From CAYWNA01 sp964459305 (GTDB lineage Bacteria; Planctomycetota; Planctomycetia; Pirellulales; Pirellulaceae): a stretch of 22,554 nt of DNA. Location of the stretch: positions 1 through 22,554 of the forward strand of contig CAYWNA010000219.1 in the NCBI GenBank assembly GCA_964459305.1, given 5' to 3'. Under the pieces are notes generated by a model that was not told the DNA's origin, did not search any database, and saw only the letters and a program-made list of their open reading frames with translations. This document shows positions 8,129 through 17,400 of this stretch, in pieces. How positions within the stretch are numbered: the first letter of the stretch is position 1; each line of letters starts with the position of its first letter. A program made the translations under genes and the position numbers.

Positions 8129-9283
8129 TTAAAGCGACTTCACGTCGTTCAGGAGACGCTTCAGGTACGCGATGCAGTGGGTCATGCGATCCTGCTCGAA
8201 CTTCATATGCTCTCCGTGAGGCAGCTTGTCGACTTCCTCGACCAGTTTGAACTCGTCGATGTTGATCGCTTTGCCGCGGATGTGCCGCAGCGTAGCAGCG
8301 ACTTGCCGCGCGGTCTTGTTGCGATATGCGGCCCAGAACCGGTCTTCCAGCCAATTGACCTCGAAGTGCTGGCCGTTCATCATCTCGATGGAGATGCCCA
8401 TCTCAGGATCGATGTGCTTCAACAGCCGTTCGGTGATTTCTGGAAGCCGCAAACTGCCGCAGCCCAGCGGTACCATACAGAAGCGGAAGCCGCGGGCAAC
8501 CTCTTCAATGGCGAAGTCCTTGTAGTGGGTTGCCACGGTGTACGGACCGAGAATGTCCGCCGCTTCCGTCGGATCATCCAATGTTCCGATCGTGTTGCCC
8601 ACGTCGAAGATTACGCCTACGTTGGACGAGTTGACGCGCTTGATCAGATCTCGCAGTTCCTCGACGCTGAAATCGAGGTGGTTCTCTACGCCAATCGTGA
8701 GGCCGAGCGACTTGGCCAGCGGAGCCAGTTCACGCAAGCGGGCTTCGCATTGTCTTGTATGTTCATCCCAGGCGTCGAGTGTAGCGATCTTGTTGGGCCG
8801 CATGAGCATACCAAACGTGCAACCTACCACCTTGCAGCCCAGGGCGGCGGTACGCTGCATCGTGTCTTCGTATTTGGACCACTTGCCGAGTGCACCCCCG
8901 CCATGCACTTCCAGCAGAACGTCCAACTCCTCGGCCCGCTGGCGCAGTCGTTTCAGGCCGTCGTCGTCCAGGTCGCGGATCATCGAGTGGAACAACTGGG
9001 CGACCTCGCCGCCCGCCGCATGATTGGCCTCGACGAACTCCACCGCATCGAACTTCTCGCCCGGTCGATCCTTGTAAGAAAAGAGGCCGATCGAATATTG
9101 ATAGCCATACGCCACAGCGCCCACGCGGTTGCGCCCACGCCGTCCCTCGGTCGCGACGGCTGCTTCATTCGCATCCGCGTCCGAAGGCGTTGAACCAGCG
9201 ATCACGCCGGCGCCCGCCAATGCACCGACCGAGGTTGTCAGAAATGCACGTCGTGACGGCTTGCGAGTCGTACTCATGCTCAT
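8129..9283 (-). CDS. Tat-exported xylose-isomerase-like TIM-barrel protein (sugar isomerase/epimerase or lyase)
   Basis: A 384-residue protein. The start at 9283 is chosen for AAGGAG 8 nt upstream and for the twin-arginine leader that follows at once (R-R-A-F-L-T-T-S-V-G-A-L-A-G-A). The mature part is an AP-endonuclease-2/xylose-isomerase-like barrel. The expected metal-binding quartet is visible: E200 (I-G-V-E-N-H), D227 (I-F-D-V-G-N), H253 (A-T-H-Y-K-D) and E300 (S-I-E-M-M-N). Length and motif order look complete. Known relatives isomerise, epimerise or cleave sugars, including 3-keto-glycosides, often beside Gfo/Idh/MocA oxidoreductases, as here. The Tat leader implies export of a folded, metal-loaded enzyme to the periplasm. 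It lies 99 bp downstream of the broken isomerase-like gene, in the same direction. Fold call firm; reaction unknown. Confidence 0.85.
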   Translation of the reverse strand: MSMSTTRKPSRRAFLTTSVGALAGAGVIAGSTPSDADANEAAVATEGRRGRNRVGAVAYGYQYSIGLFSYKDRPGEKFDAVEFVEANHAAGGEVAQLFHSMIRDLDDDGLKRLRQRAEELDVLLEVHGGGALGKWSKYEDTMQRTAALGCKVVGCTFGMLMRPNKIATLDAWDEHTRQCEARLRELAPLAKSLGLTIGVENHLDFSVEELRDLIKRVNSSNVGVIFDVGNTIGTLDDPTEAADILGPYTVATHYKDFAIEEVARGFRFCMVPLGCGSLRLPEITERLLKHIDPEMGISIEMMNGQHFEVNWLEDRFWAAYRNKTARQVAATLRHIRGKAINIDEFKLVEEVDKLPHGEHMKFEQDRMTHCIAYLKRLLNDVKSL

Positions 9284-9382
9284 GTCAGAGTCTCCTTCGG
9301 CGGAGTGATTTGTTGGGATTGATGTGGGTGCTACTGGTTGAACGGCCAGCGGAGATAGCTCGCTCATTGTTGGCTTCATGCT

Positions 9383-9957
9383 TCACAGGTTGATACCGGT
9401 TTGTGCGGCGATGCCTCGCGTATAGTCCGTGGCTTGACGGTATTCGGCTTCGGAGTGCATGTGCTCGATCAGGATGGGCACGTCTTTCAGGGTTGCCATT
9501 TCGCGTAGGAACGTGGCGATGTCCAGGTTCCCGGTCCCGATGCGAACTTCGTCGATATGCGCGGTGACCTGGCTGTGCATTTTTACGTCCTTCAAATGGC
9601 TGCTCTTGAGCTGCTTGCCCAGCGAGCCGCTGGCGTTGACACAGCAAAGGGCGTCGATTTCGTCGGCAAGCTGCAAGCCTTGGATGTTTCTTTCGAGACC
9701 TTGCTTTCGGATCTTATCAACGAGGCTGATCGGGTTGCTCCAGGCGCCGACTTGGCCAATCACGATGTCGGCCTTCTTTGCTGCTTGAGCGTACGCACGC
9801 ACCTGATCGGTTGGCGCATCGATCGGCACTGGGCAGTCAGCCGCGCGGAATCCCCATTGCTTGTCCAACGGATGCTGCGCCCCACTTCCCACGAGATGTT
9901 CATCAAGTGACCAAAGTTGGTGGGGAACTTTCGTCGATTGGTTTGATTGCTTCTCAT
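9383..9957 (-). pseudogene. Broken sugar isomerase/epimerase-like TIM-barrel gene (frameshift plus internal deletion)
   Basis: A good ribosome site (AAGGAAG) precedes an ATG at 9957 that starts M-R-S-N-Q-T-N-R-R-K-F, a Tat-like leader. That frame soon loses any coding character. The coding signal continues in another frame: L-W-S-L-D-E-H, then Q-W-G-F-R-A-A-D-C-P-V-P-I-D-A-P, D-I-V-I-G-Q-V-G-A-W-S-N-P-I, C-C-V-N-A-S-G-S, then H-L-K-D-V and E-V-R-I-G-T-G. In intact relatives as I recall them, about 100 residues separate C-C-V-N-x-x-G-S from S-x-H-x-K-D and supply two of the four metal ligands; here they are joined near 9605-9615. Only the H and the last E of the quartet remain. The frame has no ATG of its own after the upstream stop, so translation of the body is doubtful. 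The gene begins 20 nt after the Gfo/Idh stop, so it was part of that transcript. Confidence 0.7.
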
Positions 9958-9977
9958 CGGCTTTCTTCCTTATCAAT

Positions 9978-11297
9978 TCAAAACGGTTTGTAGACTCCAG
10001 GAATTGGCACCAGGTGCTCGTAGTTGCCGTCTTCGTCCGGTTTGACCGGTGGCCCGGTGTCCCAAGTGAGATTCTCCGGGAACAGGGCCGGGCCCTTCTC
10101 CGCCAGTTCGCCCCACTTGACAACCTGGCCGCTGTAGCTGGCCTCGCGGCCGAGGATGCTGGTGAAACTGCTGGTCGCGCCCAGCCAGCCTTCATTGTAC
10201 GGCTTGTCGTTCCAGATCGCATCCAGCAGATCGGCATGCTCTTGGCGGTACGGGTTGACCACCTCGTGCTTTCGGTCCCTCACGTTGCTGATGCGTATCT
10301 TGCCGAGAAGATCAATCACGGTCTTGTCCGTATGGATATGCTCGGTCATGGGCCCCCAGCAGCCGTTCATCTGGCGGCACTGGCTGTACATCTTCGTGCC
10401 GTCAGCGTAGGTGTACTCGTTGATGTGGTGATCGTAGTCCGTCCCATAACGCCGCTCGCTGGTCAGCCGCGTGCGTCCGCCCATACCGTTGGCCTCGACC
10501 GGATGATCCTGCATGGCCCAGTCCATCACGTCCAACTCGTGGCAGTGGGCTTCCACCAGGCGGCCGCCGCCCATCCAATCGAAAACCCGCCAATTGCGGA
10601 TCTGGTACTCCAACTCGCTCATCGTGTTTTTGTTCGGGGCGCGATTGGCCCAGCCGCCACCACCCCACGCCGACATATTGCAGTAGCAGCGGAGAAACTC
10701 AATCTTCCCCAACTCGCCAGCGAGGAGCTTCTCCATGGTGTCCAGATAGTTGGGCATGTGTCGCCGAAAAAGGCCGACGCCGACTTTCAGCTTCTTCTGG
10801 TCGGCCAGCTTGTTCGTTTCCATCAGCGAACGGAAGCCGCCGGCGTCCACGCAACACGGCTTTTCCATGAACACGTGCTTGCCTGCCTCGATCGCGGCCC
10901 GGTAGTGCAACGGGCGGAACCCGGGGGGCGATCCGTGGATCATGATGTCGACGTCGCAGGCCAGTGCTTTTTCGTAGGCGTCTAGCCCGACGAACAAACG
11001 CTCGTCGGGCACGTCGATCTGGTCGCCAAAGTGCTGCTGAAGTGCCTTGCGCGAGATCTGCGCCCGGTCTTCAAACGCATCGGCGATGGCTACCAGCTTG
11101 ATATGCTTGGCCACCCGCAGGCAATCGGCCGTGGCTCCCGTGCCTCGCCCGCCAGCGCCGATCAAGGCGACGTGGAAGCGGTCGCTGCCCGCCGCATGGG
11201 CGCTGCGAGAGACGCTCAGGCCGACGGCCAACGCCGTCGTGGTGGTCGCGGAAGAAGCGAGGAAGCGACGTCGGGAAGCCTTGTTGGATACACTCAT
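9978..11297 (-). CDS. Tat-exported Gfo/Idh/MocA-family oxidoreductase
   Basis: A 439-residue protein with a twin-arginine leader (S-R-R-R-F-L-A-S-S, cleavage near A-H-A-A at about 36). The nucleotide-binding Rossmann start is V-A-L-I-G-A-G-G-R-G (glycines 47-52). The family signature E-K-P is at 145-147, and G-G-G-R-L-V-E-A-H-C-H-E-L-D at about 243-256 supplies the usual catalytic-region histidine. The C-terminal extension (W-D-T-G-P-P) is typical of the planctomycete versions. Length is normal and the gene looks intact. Relatives oxidise or reduce sugar hydroxyls with NAD(P), sometimes with a tightly held cofactor; Tat export would carry the folded cofactor-bound form. AGGAAAA stands before the ATG. 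The next upstream gene is the GH51-like enzyme, with a gap of 39 nt, so the two are probably co-transcribed. The substrate is not readable from sequence. Confidence 0.92.
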   Translation of the reverse strand: MSVSNKASRRRFLASSATTTTALAVGLSVSRSAHAAGSDRFHVALIGAGGRGTGATADCLRVAKHIKLVAIADAFEDRAQISRKALQQHFGDQIDVPDERLFVGLDAYEKALACDVDIMIHGSPPGFRPLHYRAAIEAGKHVFMEKPCCVDAGGFRSLMETNKLADQKKLKVGVGLFRRHMPNYLDTMEKLLAGELGKIEFLRCYCNMSAWGGGGWANRAPNKNTMSELEYQIRNWRVFDWMGGGRLVEAHCHELDVMDWAMQDHPVEANGMGGRTRLTSERRYGTDYDHHINEYTYADGTKMYSQCRQMNGCWGPMTEHIHTDKTVIDLLGKIRISNVRDRKHEVVNPYRQEHADLLDAIWNDKPYNEGWLGATSSFTSILGREASYSGQVVKWGELAEKGPALFPENLTWDTGPPVKPDEDGNYEHLVPIPGVYKPF

Positions 11298-11336
11298 TTC
11301 GAATTTTCCTGGTCGCGAATTGTGTTGCTCAAACGG

Positions 11337-13763
11337 TCATTGCATTTTCGGCACGATCAATCCGATGACCGAGTTAGACGGCACGAGGATCGGCTGCTCT
11401 GGGACGTAGTCGAAATCGAATTCGTAGGGACGGATCAAGGCATGGTCGTTCTCGTTGCCTAGCAATGGATGCCCGGCCGTCATCATCAGACAAGTCGCTC
11501 TGTCACGTCGGGTGTCGGGCAAATCCAGGACGACGGATTGCCACGAGACCGCTTCACGACTGATCCAGATGACTCCATAGCTGCCGGGACGTTGGAAGAC
11601 AACGGCCTTGACGTCCTCACTCTGCTCGTTGTTGACGGCTAGACGGGTCTTTCCTCGGCATCGTGCATAGATGGCATGCATGACATGTTCAGGACGGTTG
11701 TAGTACGGCGCATCGGGCTGTGCGATGGTGGGTCCTTGAATCTGCGAGAACCAGTACCCGGTAAACAGACACCATTTGTTCGCGCCGTGAATCATGGGGG
11801 ATTCGATCAGCGTGCGCCACATGTCGGCGACGAGCACCGGCGAGGTCACGGATGTCATCAACTCGCGGTTGCGGGCGTTGCCCATGCCGAATTCGCTAAT
11901 GATCGTGGGCAGCGTTCGCCCGACGTGCTTCTGCATCAGTGCTTCGATCTCCTGAAGCAAGCCGGGGATCCTGTCGGCGCTCCTTGTGGCGTCGGTGAAC
12001 AGATGAGGGCGCCCCTCCAGTTTCGCGTTGTCGTTGTGAAAGCGCGGCGTGTGGTAAATGTGGAATTGAAACGCGTCCGCCTGCCGGCCCGCCAGGCGCA
12101 AGACGGTGTCGCTCCAATCGACGTCAGAATGGCCGTTCATCACGATCGTGATCGACGAATCGCGCGCTTTCATCGCGCGGACATACGCCGGAAAGGCCTT
12201 CGCATACTCCTGGGCTGTGCAGGAACCTGTCGGATCGGGCCCGTAGGATTCGTTTCCGATCTCCCAATACTTCACGTTGTACGGTTCCGGGTGACCGTTT
12301 TGTGCGCGGAGTTTTCCGTACGGCGTGTCAACGGAGCCATTGCAGTACTCGACCCAGTCGGCGGCCAATCGAACACGCTCGGGCGCCGTCTTGAGGTAGG
12401 AGACGACGTACGGGTGACGGATGCCATTGGGGTGATCGTTGGGGTCGACGTTGCCGGGATGATCTTTGCAGAACGCCGTGGTAATGATGGGCGTCATGCC
12501 TTCTTGCTCGCAGAAACGCAAGTACTCATCCACACCGAACCTGGCGATGCCTCGACTCGTACCGTTGTGGTAATTGATGATGTCCTTTCGTTGATCGAAA
12601 GGGCCGATCGTGTCCTTCCAGTTGAAGACGTCCGCATTGCACCCGCCGGGATATCGCAGGAAAGTGATGCCCATGGGACGGACTCGTTTCAAGAACTCCT
12701 CTTGAAACCGGTTGCGGGTCGTATCGTACGGGGCACTCAGATTCTGCGTGTTGATGTTATTCCCAAACACCAACGGGCAGACTGGAAACTCGGCGTTGGG
12801 GTCCGTTTCCAACCGGATGGGACCGCTTCCGATCGCTTTCGTACGGATCTGACGGACTCGTTCGCGGAGACTGGCGATTTCGTAGACGCGATCGTTCAGG
12901 GCCTGACCCGTTGCGTCCTTAAGTCCCGCTTCCATTTGCTTCGCCCTAGCCTGCAAGGCGACTGCAAGCTGCGAGCCAAAAGCAGTGTCCGATCGGTGTG
13001 AGTCCACGTCCGGTTCGGGAACTGCTGTGAGAACGGCCTGTCGAACGGCCCCGTTCCAGTATTTCCTGGGAACATAACGGATTCCGGCCAACACCTGAAT
13101 GATGCCGCCTTCCAGGCGTTTCACCGTCAACATCTCGGCATCCAGATCGGCGAAGGCCTGACGTTCTTCCCTCGCCAGAAACCGTTCCAGCGCATGCTGG
13201 TCGCGGAACCGAGGATCCACGCTGACCGTCAGCCCGGCCCAGGCCGCCTTGCCCGTGCATGCCTGCATCCCGATGGAAACGCCGGCCCACTGGAGGTCTT
13301 CCGGCATGTTGATAACGTACCGATGCCGCTCCCAATCGAATGTTCCTGAGAAATCGCTGAAATGGGTTCCGGAGTATTGCGGATTGGCAACGCCTTTCGC
13401 CTTCCAACTGAGCATGGACTTGGCATTGTAGTAGTGCCGGACACCCGTCTTCACGTTTTCCGCCTTGCGCCACACATCCAGCAGTACAGCCCTGCCGGCG
13501 ATCCGTTCGACCGGCAGTCGCACCGAGAGTGTCGTTGATCCCGGCTGGTGAACTTCCATACTCAATGCCGGGATGCCATTCGGGCCTTCGGTTGGCGACA
13601 ATTGGCCCTGAAGACCCCTGGAGTTTTGCCACGCTGGCAACGTCGGGTCGGCGAAGTCTTCCTCGAAAACAATGTCCGGCAGTCTTGGCTGAGCGTTTGC
13701 TGCTCCGGCCAGCAGGCCGAGGACCAGGAATGGTAACGATATAGTACACGCGGCTTTAGGCAT
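11337..13763 (-). CDS. Secreted GH51-like alpha-L-arabinofuranosidase-type glycosidase
   Basis: An 808-residue protein with a signal peptide (cleavage near A-N-A-Q, about 24). Residues ~30-185 form a beta-sandwich-like region, and ~190-315 are largely helical, rich in E/R/K/Q. The barrel begins at F-G-N-N-I-N at about 333. Clan GH-A/GH51-type motifs follow: L-R-Y-P-G-G-C (369-375) with N-W-K-D-T-I-G-P, Y-W-E-I-G-N-E-S with acid/base candidate E505, and I-I-S-E-F-G with nucleophile candidate E624. A C-terminal beta domain ends at 808. The family commonly removes terminal alpha-L-arabinofuranosyl groups, which fits the GH127 partner downstream. AAGGAAGG precedes the ATG by 4 nt. The long helical insertion before the barrel is unusual and may serve for oligomerisation. 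The protein may belong to a GH51-related subgroup with another specificity. Confidence 0.82.
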   Translation of the reverse strand: MPKAACTISLPFLVLGLLAGAANAQPRLPDIVFEEDFADPTLPAWQNSRGLQGQLSPTEGPNGIPALSMEVHQPGSTTLSVRLPVERIAGRAVLLDVWRKAENVKTGVRHYYNAKSMLSWKAKGVANPQYSGTHFSDFSGTFDWERHRYVINMPEDLQWAGVSIGMQACTGKAAWAGLTVSVDPRFRDQHALERFLAREERQAFADLDAEMLTVKRLEGGIIQVLAGIRYVPRKYWNGAVRQAVLTAVPEPDVDSHRSDTAFGSQLAVALQARAKQMEAGLKDATGQALNDRVYEIASLRERVRQIRTKAIGSGPIRLETDPNAEFPVCPLVFGNNINTQNLSAPYDTTRNRFQEEFLKRVRPMGITFLRYPGGCNADVFNWKDTIGPFDQRKDIINYHNGTSRGIARFGVDEYLRFCEQEGMTPIITTAFCKDHPGNVDPNDHPNGIRHPYVVSYLKTAPERVRLAADWVEYCNGSVDTPYGKLRAQNGHPEPYNVKYWEIGNESYGPDPTGSCTAQEYAKAFPAYVRAMKARDSSITIVMNGHSDVDWSDTVLRLAGRQADAFQFHIYHTPRFHNDNAKLEGRPHLFTDATRSADRIPGLLQEIEALMQKHVGRTLPTIISEFGMGNARNRELMTSVTSPVLVADMWRTLIESPMIHGANKWCLFTGYWFSQIQGPTIAQPDAPYYNRPEHVMHAIYARCRGKTRLAVNNEQSEDVKAVVFQRPGSYGVIWISREAVSWQSVVLDLPDTRRDRATCLMMTAGHPLLGNENDHALIRPYEFDFDYVPEQPILVPSNSVIGLIVPKMQ

Positions 13764-13784
13764 GGGACCTTCCTTTTCGCATCT

Positions 13785-13907
13785 CTAATCTTCTTTGGCC
13801 GGATCATGTTTGGAGCCGTCGATCTTCACGGGAATGAAGATCGGTTCCGCGGCGTGCGCGGTGATCGCGCCAGCGAGAACCGTCAACACAGCAAGCGTCT
13901 TGTTCAT
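13785..13907 (-). pseudogene. Forty-codon signal-peptide ORF, probable remnant of a secreted protein
   Basis: AGGAG precedes an ATG at 13907. The 40 residues read as a clean signal peptide (M-N-K-T-L-A-V-L-T-V-L-A-G-A-I-T-A-H-A-A) and then E-P-I-F-I-P-V-K-I-D-G-S-K-H-D-P-A-K-E-D before a TAG. The I-P-V-K-I-D-G-x-x-H-D-P wording resembles, from memory, the mature start of large planctomycete FG-GAP/VCBS-repeat proteins. I therefore read it as the preserved 5' end of a deleted gene. It ends 21 nt before the GH51-like gene and is the first reading frame of the minus-strand cluster, so it might still work as a leader ORF. Confidence 0.55.
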
Positions 13908-14420
13908 CGTCACGTCTCCTCTTGGCTAAGGTTTGCCCACTCGAATTTTTTGTGTGAACTTCCGGTGGGGTAGACGCGGAGCGTAGGGATCGTTCGTCTT
14001 GGGTACGCATCCGCCCAATCGTTTCTACACGTCGGTGTGTTTCGGATCGTCGGCTAACACGCGTTGCCAGATAACGATTCGTCGCACTCCTGGAAATCTA
14101 GTCGATCCATCGGTCAAAATGAACCGGGCATCCAGAGCGAATGTGATTTCTGGATCACGACCCTACCGCCGAGCCCCAACAAAAAGTCCAAGCTTTTCTC
14201 CGCAGCCGATTTCCTGCAACGCGCAGCTTTCCAGCCTTCGTCGTTCTGCCAGATTGGCGTTGGGCAATTCCCGCGCCGCTGTTCACCAACCAGCGCATGC
14301 GTTACGATTCAGTAGTTGCTGTTGAGATGTGTCAAGTCCAGGAAGAAGTCAATCGCCGTGAGAGAACTGGCAAGGACCGAAGTAAGCCAAAGCGGTACAA
14401 CCGAACGAGCCCTGTCAACC
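13908..14420. other. Intergenic region between the divergent carbohydrate cluster and the defence-like operon
   Basis: About 510 nt without an intact gene. It must hold the promoters of both divergent units, but I see no convincing -35/-10 pair or terminator. It contains a short minus-strand coding relic (14025-14165). The stretch 14166-14315 shows nothing I recognise in any frame. I find no tRNA, direct repeats or attachment site that would mark an integration boundary. Confidence 0.6.
14025..14165 (-). pseudogene. 3' relic of a minus-strand gene
   Basis: Minus-strand codons from 14162 down to a TAG at 14025-14027 read like a real protein end: D-P-E-I-T-F-A-L-D-A-R-F-I-L-T-D-G, then T-R-F-P-G-V-R-R-I-V-I-W-Q-R-V, then D-D-P-K-H-T-D-V. 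The hydrophobic and charged pattern and codon choice match the neighbouring genes. The frame is closed by a stop just upstream (14163-14165), with no start or ribosome site. I read it as the C-terminal remainder of a gene whose body was lost, perhaps when the plus-strand operon arrived. I do not recognise the family with certainty. Confidence 0.4.
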
Positions 14421-17400
14421 ATGCCGCGCATTTCTGACAACATCGATCCATCCTATCCGAATCAGTCGGGTCTTCGTGACAACCACAGTCGTGGGACAGT
14501 AGCGAAGTTCTTGGACGAGAAGATCGGCAAAGGTTCGACGCTTTCGATCGTTTCCGCGTATTTCACGATCTACGCGTACGACGCACTGAAGCCCACTCTT
14601 GACCAGATCGAGCACCTCGACTTCTTGTTCGGAGAGCCATCGTTCGTAAATCGACTTGATCCCGACAAGACGCAAAAGAAGTCGTTCCTGATCGACGATG
14701 ACGGACTGCAACTTGCCAACCAACTCCAGCAGAAACGCGTCGCCAAAGAATGCGCGGTGTGGATCGGCCGCAAAGTCGATATCAAGACCGTGCGAAAGTC
14801 GAACTTACTTCATGGCAAGATGTATCACATCGCCACGGGCGGTGTCGAGGATGCCATCCTGGGCAGTTCGAACTTTACCGTTCACGGCCTCGGCCTGGGC
14901 GCAACGGGGAATAACATCGAACTGAACCTCGTTGTCGATAGCAATCGAGACCGCCAGGAACTGAAATGCTGGTTTTCGGAGATTTGGAATGACGACACTC
15001 TGGTAAAGGACGTGAAAGATGAAGTCATCCAGTACCTGCAAAAGCTGTACGCGAATCAATCGCCGCAGTTCATTTACTACTTGACACTCTTCCACCTGTT
15101 CCGTGATTTTCTCGACGGCACTCGCGATCTCGACGATGCGTTACGCCGCCTGGCGTTGCCCGACACAGGTATCTGGCAGGCACTGTTCTCGTTCCAGAAA
15201 GACGGAGCGAAGGCGGCCATCAACAAGATCCTCAACTACAACGGATGCATCCTGGCCGATAGCGTTGGCTTGGGCAAAACCTATACCGCGCTGGCTGTCA
15301 TCAAGTATTTCGAGCTGCGCAACGAACGAGTTCTGGTACTGTGTCCAAAGAAGCTCAGACGCAATTGGACGGTGTATCGATCAAACAGCACGCTGAACCC
15401 GTTCGCCGACGACCGTTTCCGTTTTGATGTTCTTCACCATACCGACTTGTCTCGGACTGGCGGCGACTCGAACGGGATCGACCTCAGAACGCTTAACTGG
15501 GGCGCCTACGACCTGATCGTTATCGATGAGTCCCACAACTTCCGCAACAACAAGCTTGCCACGCAGCGGCCGGGCGACACGGAACCGCGTCGCAGCCGAT
15601 ATCAGCGGCTCATGGAGGACATCATCACCTCGGGAGTTCGCACCAAAGTGCTGTTGCTTTCCGCGACGCCCGTAAACAACCAGTTGGCCGATCTCCGCAA
15701 CCAAATCTCGTTCATCGCTGGTGGCGACGTAGCACGCAACGAAGTTTGCGACGCGGCTTTCACCGAAAGTCTCGGTATCCCATCCGTTAAAGAAACAACG
15801 CGCAAGGCCCAAGCCCACTTCACCCTTTGGGCAAAGAAGCCGGCTGGGCAGCGGAAGACTCGGGAACTGATCGCCGCAATCGGCGGGGACTTTTTCAAAT
15901 TGCTCGACGGGCTGAGTATTGCACGCTCACGCCGGCAAGTTTCTACCTACTATGCGAAAGAAATGAAAGAATTGGGCGGTTTTCCGAAACGTCCGCTGCC
16001 GAAGGCGATTCACGCGCCGATTGACCTGTCGGAACGATTTCTGTCCTTTGAACAGCTCGATGCGGAAATCAGCAATCTCAGGCTCGCCCTCTACCATCCG
16101 ACCAGTTTTCTTCGCGATGACCTGCCGCCGGAAACGCGTGCGGCTTATGACGATAAGATACACGGCGGGTTCACCCAGGAAGGCCGCGAACGGATCCTGA
16201 TCGCCATGATGAAAGTGAACTTTCTCAAGCGGCTGGAAAGCTCTGTCGATTCGTTTCGGCTAACTCTGCAGCGCACGATCGACAAGATCGATCGGCTTGA
16301 GCAGAAGATCGCGGACTTTGAAAAGCATCTGGATGGCAATCCCCAGCTTGACTATGACTCGCTAACCCCTGACCAGTTCGAAGACCCGGACTTCGAGCAG
16401 GACGAATTTACCATCGGCGGGCGTCGTCGTATTCACCTGGTCCACCTTAAGCTACCTGAATGGCTCAAGGAGGTGCGCAACGACCGCACCCAACTTCAAT
16501 ACCTGCTCGAAAAGACCCAAGCGGTAGCTCCCAAGCGTGATGGCAAGCTCGCCGAGCTGAAGACGCTGATCGAAGCCAAAGTCCGTACGCCGACAACCAA
16601 TCGGGACGGCGAGAAGAATCGCAAGATTCTGATTTTCACGGCGTTTGCGGACACAGCCCGCTACCTGCACAAGCACCTCGATGCCTGGGCGCGAACCGAG
16701 CTGAAGATTCACACCTCGCTTGTGTGTGGCGACGGTGGGAACGCGGCCTCGCTGGGACGTACCGACTACGACGACATCCTCACGAACTTTTCACCCCGCG
16801 CGAAACGTCGTGCGGATCAGAAAACCCATTTCCCCGAACAGACCGCCGAAATTGACCTGCTCGTCGCGACCGATTGCATCAGCGAAGGTCAGAACCTGCA
16901 GGACTGCGACCTGCTGATCAACTACGACATTCATTGGAATCCCGTACGGATTATCCAAAGATTTGGGCGAATTGACCGGATCGGTTCACGCAACGATTCG
17001 GTCCAGCTTGTCAACTTCTGGCCGGTGGCTGACCTCGACCGCTACCTGCAAGTCAAGCATCGCGTCGAAGCCCGCATGGCGCTTGTTGATTTGTCCGCCA
17101 CACAGACCGACAACCTGCTCGACCCTAGTCAGTTAGAGGACTTGATCAAGGGAGATCTGCTGTTTCGCGACCGCCAACTGAAACGACTTAAAGACGAAAT
17201 CCTGGACCTTGAGGATTTCGACGACACGGTGTCGCTAACAGACTTTTCACTGGACGAATTCCGGCTCGATCTCCTGCGATATCTGGAAGCCAATCGCAGC
17301 GAGCTAGAGGAAGCCGCTGAGGGCGTTTACGCCGTGGTCCGCCCCAAGCCCGAAGTACCGGTCGCCCGGCCGGGCGCACTCTTTTGCCTGCGGCATCGCC

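Noticed and set aside
8102..9193. Long plus-strand open frame of 363 codons
   Set aside because: It mirrors the Tat-exported TIM-barrel gene and reads as low-information antisense sequence.
9861..10985. Long plus-strand open frame of 374 codons
   Set aside because: It is antisense to the Gfo/Idh/MocA gene, with no motifs and no start signal.
11676..13001. Long plus-strand open frame of 441 codons
   Set aside because: It is antisense to the GH51-like gene, which carries conserved active-site motifs.
13908..14420. An attachment site or tRNA that would mark an integrated island
   Set aside because: I found no cloverleaf, no direct repeat shared with the right end, and no integrase or transposase in the window.
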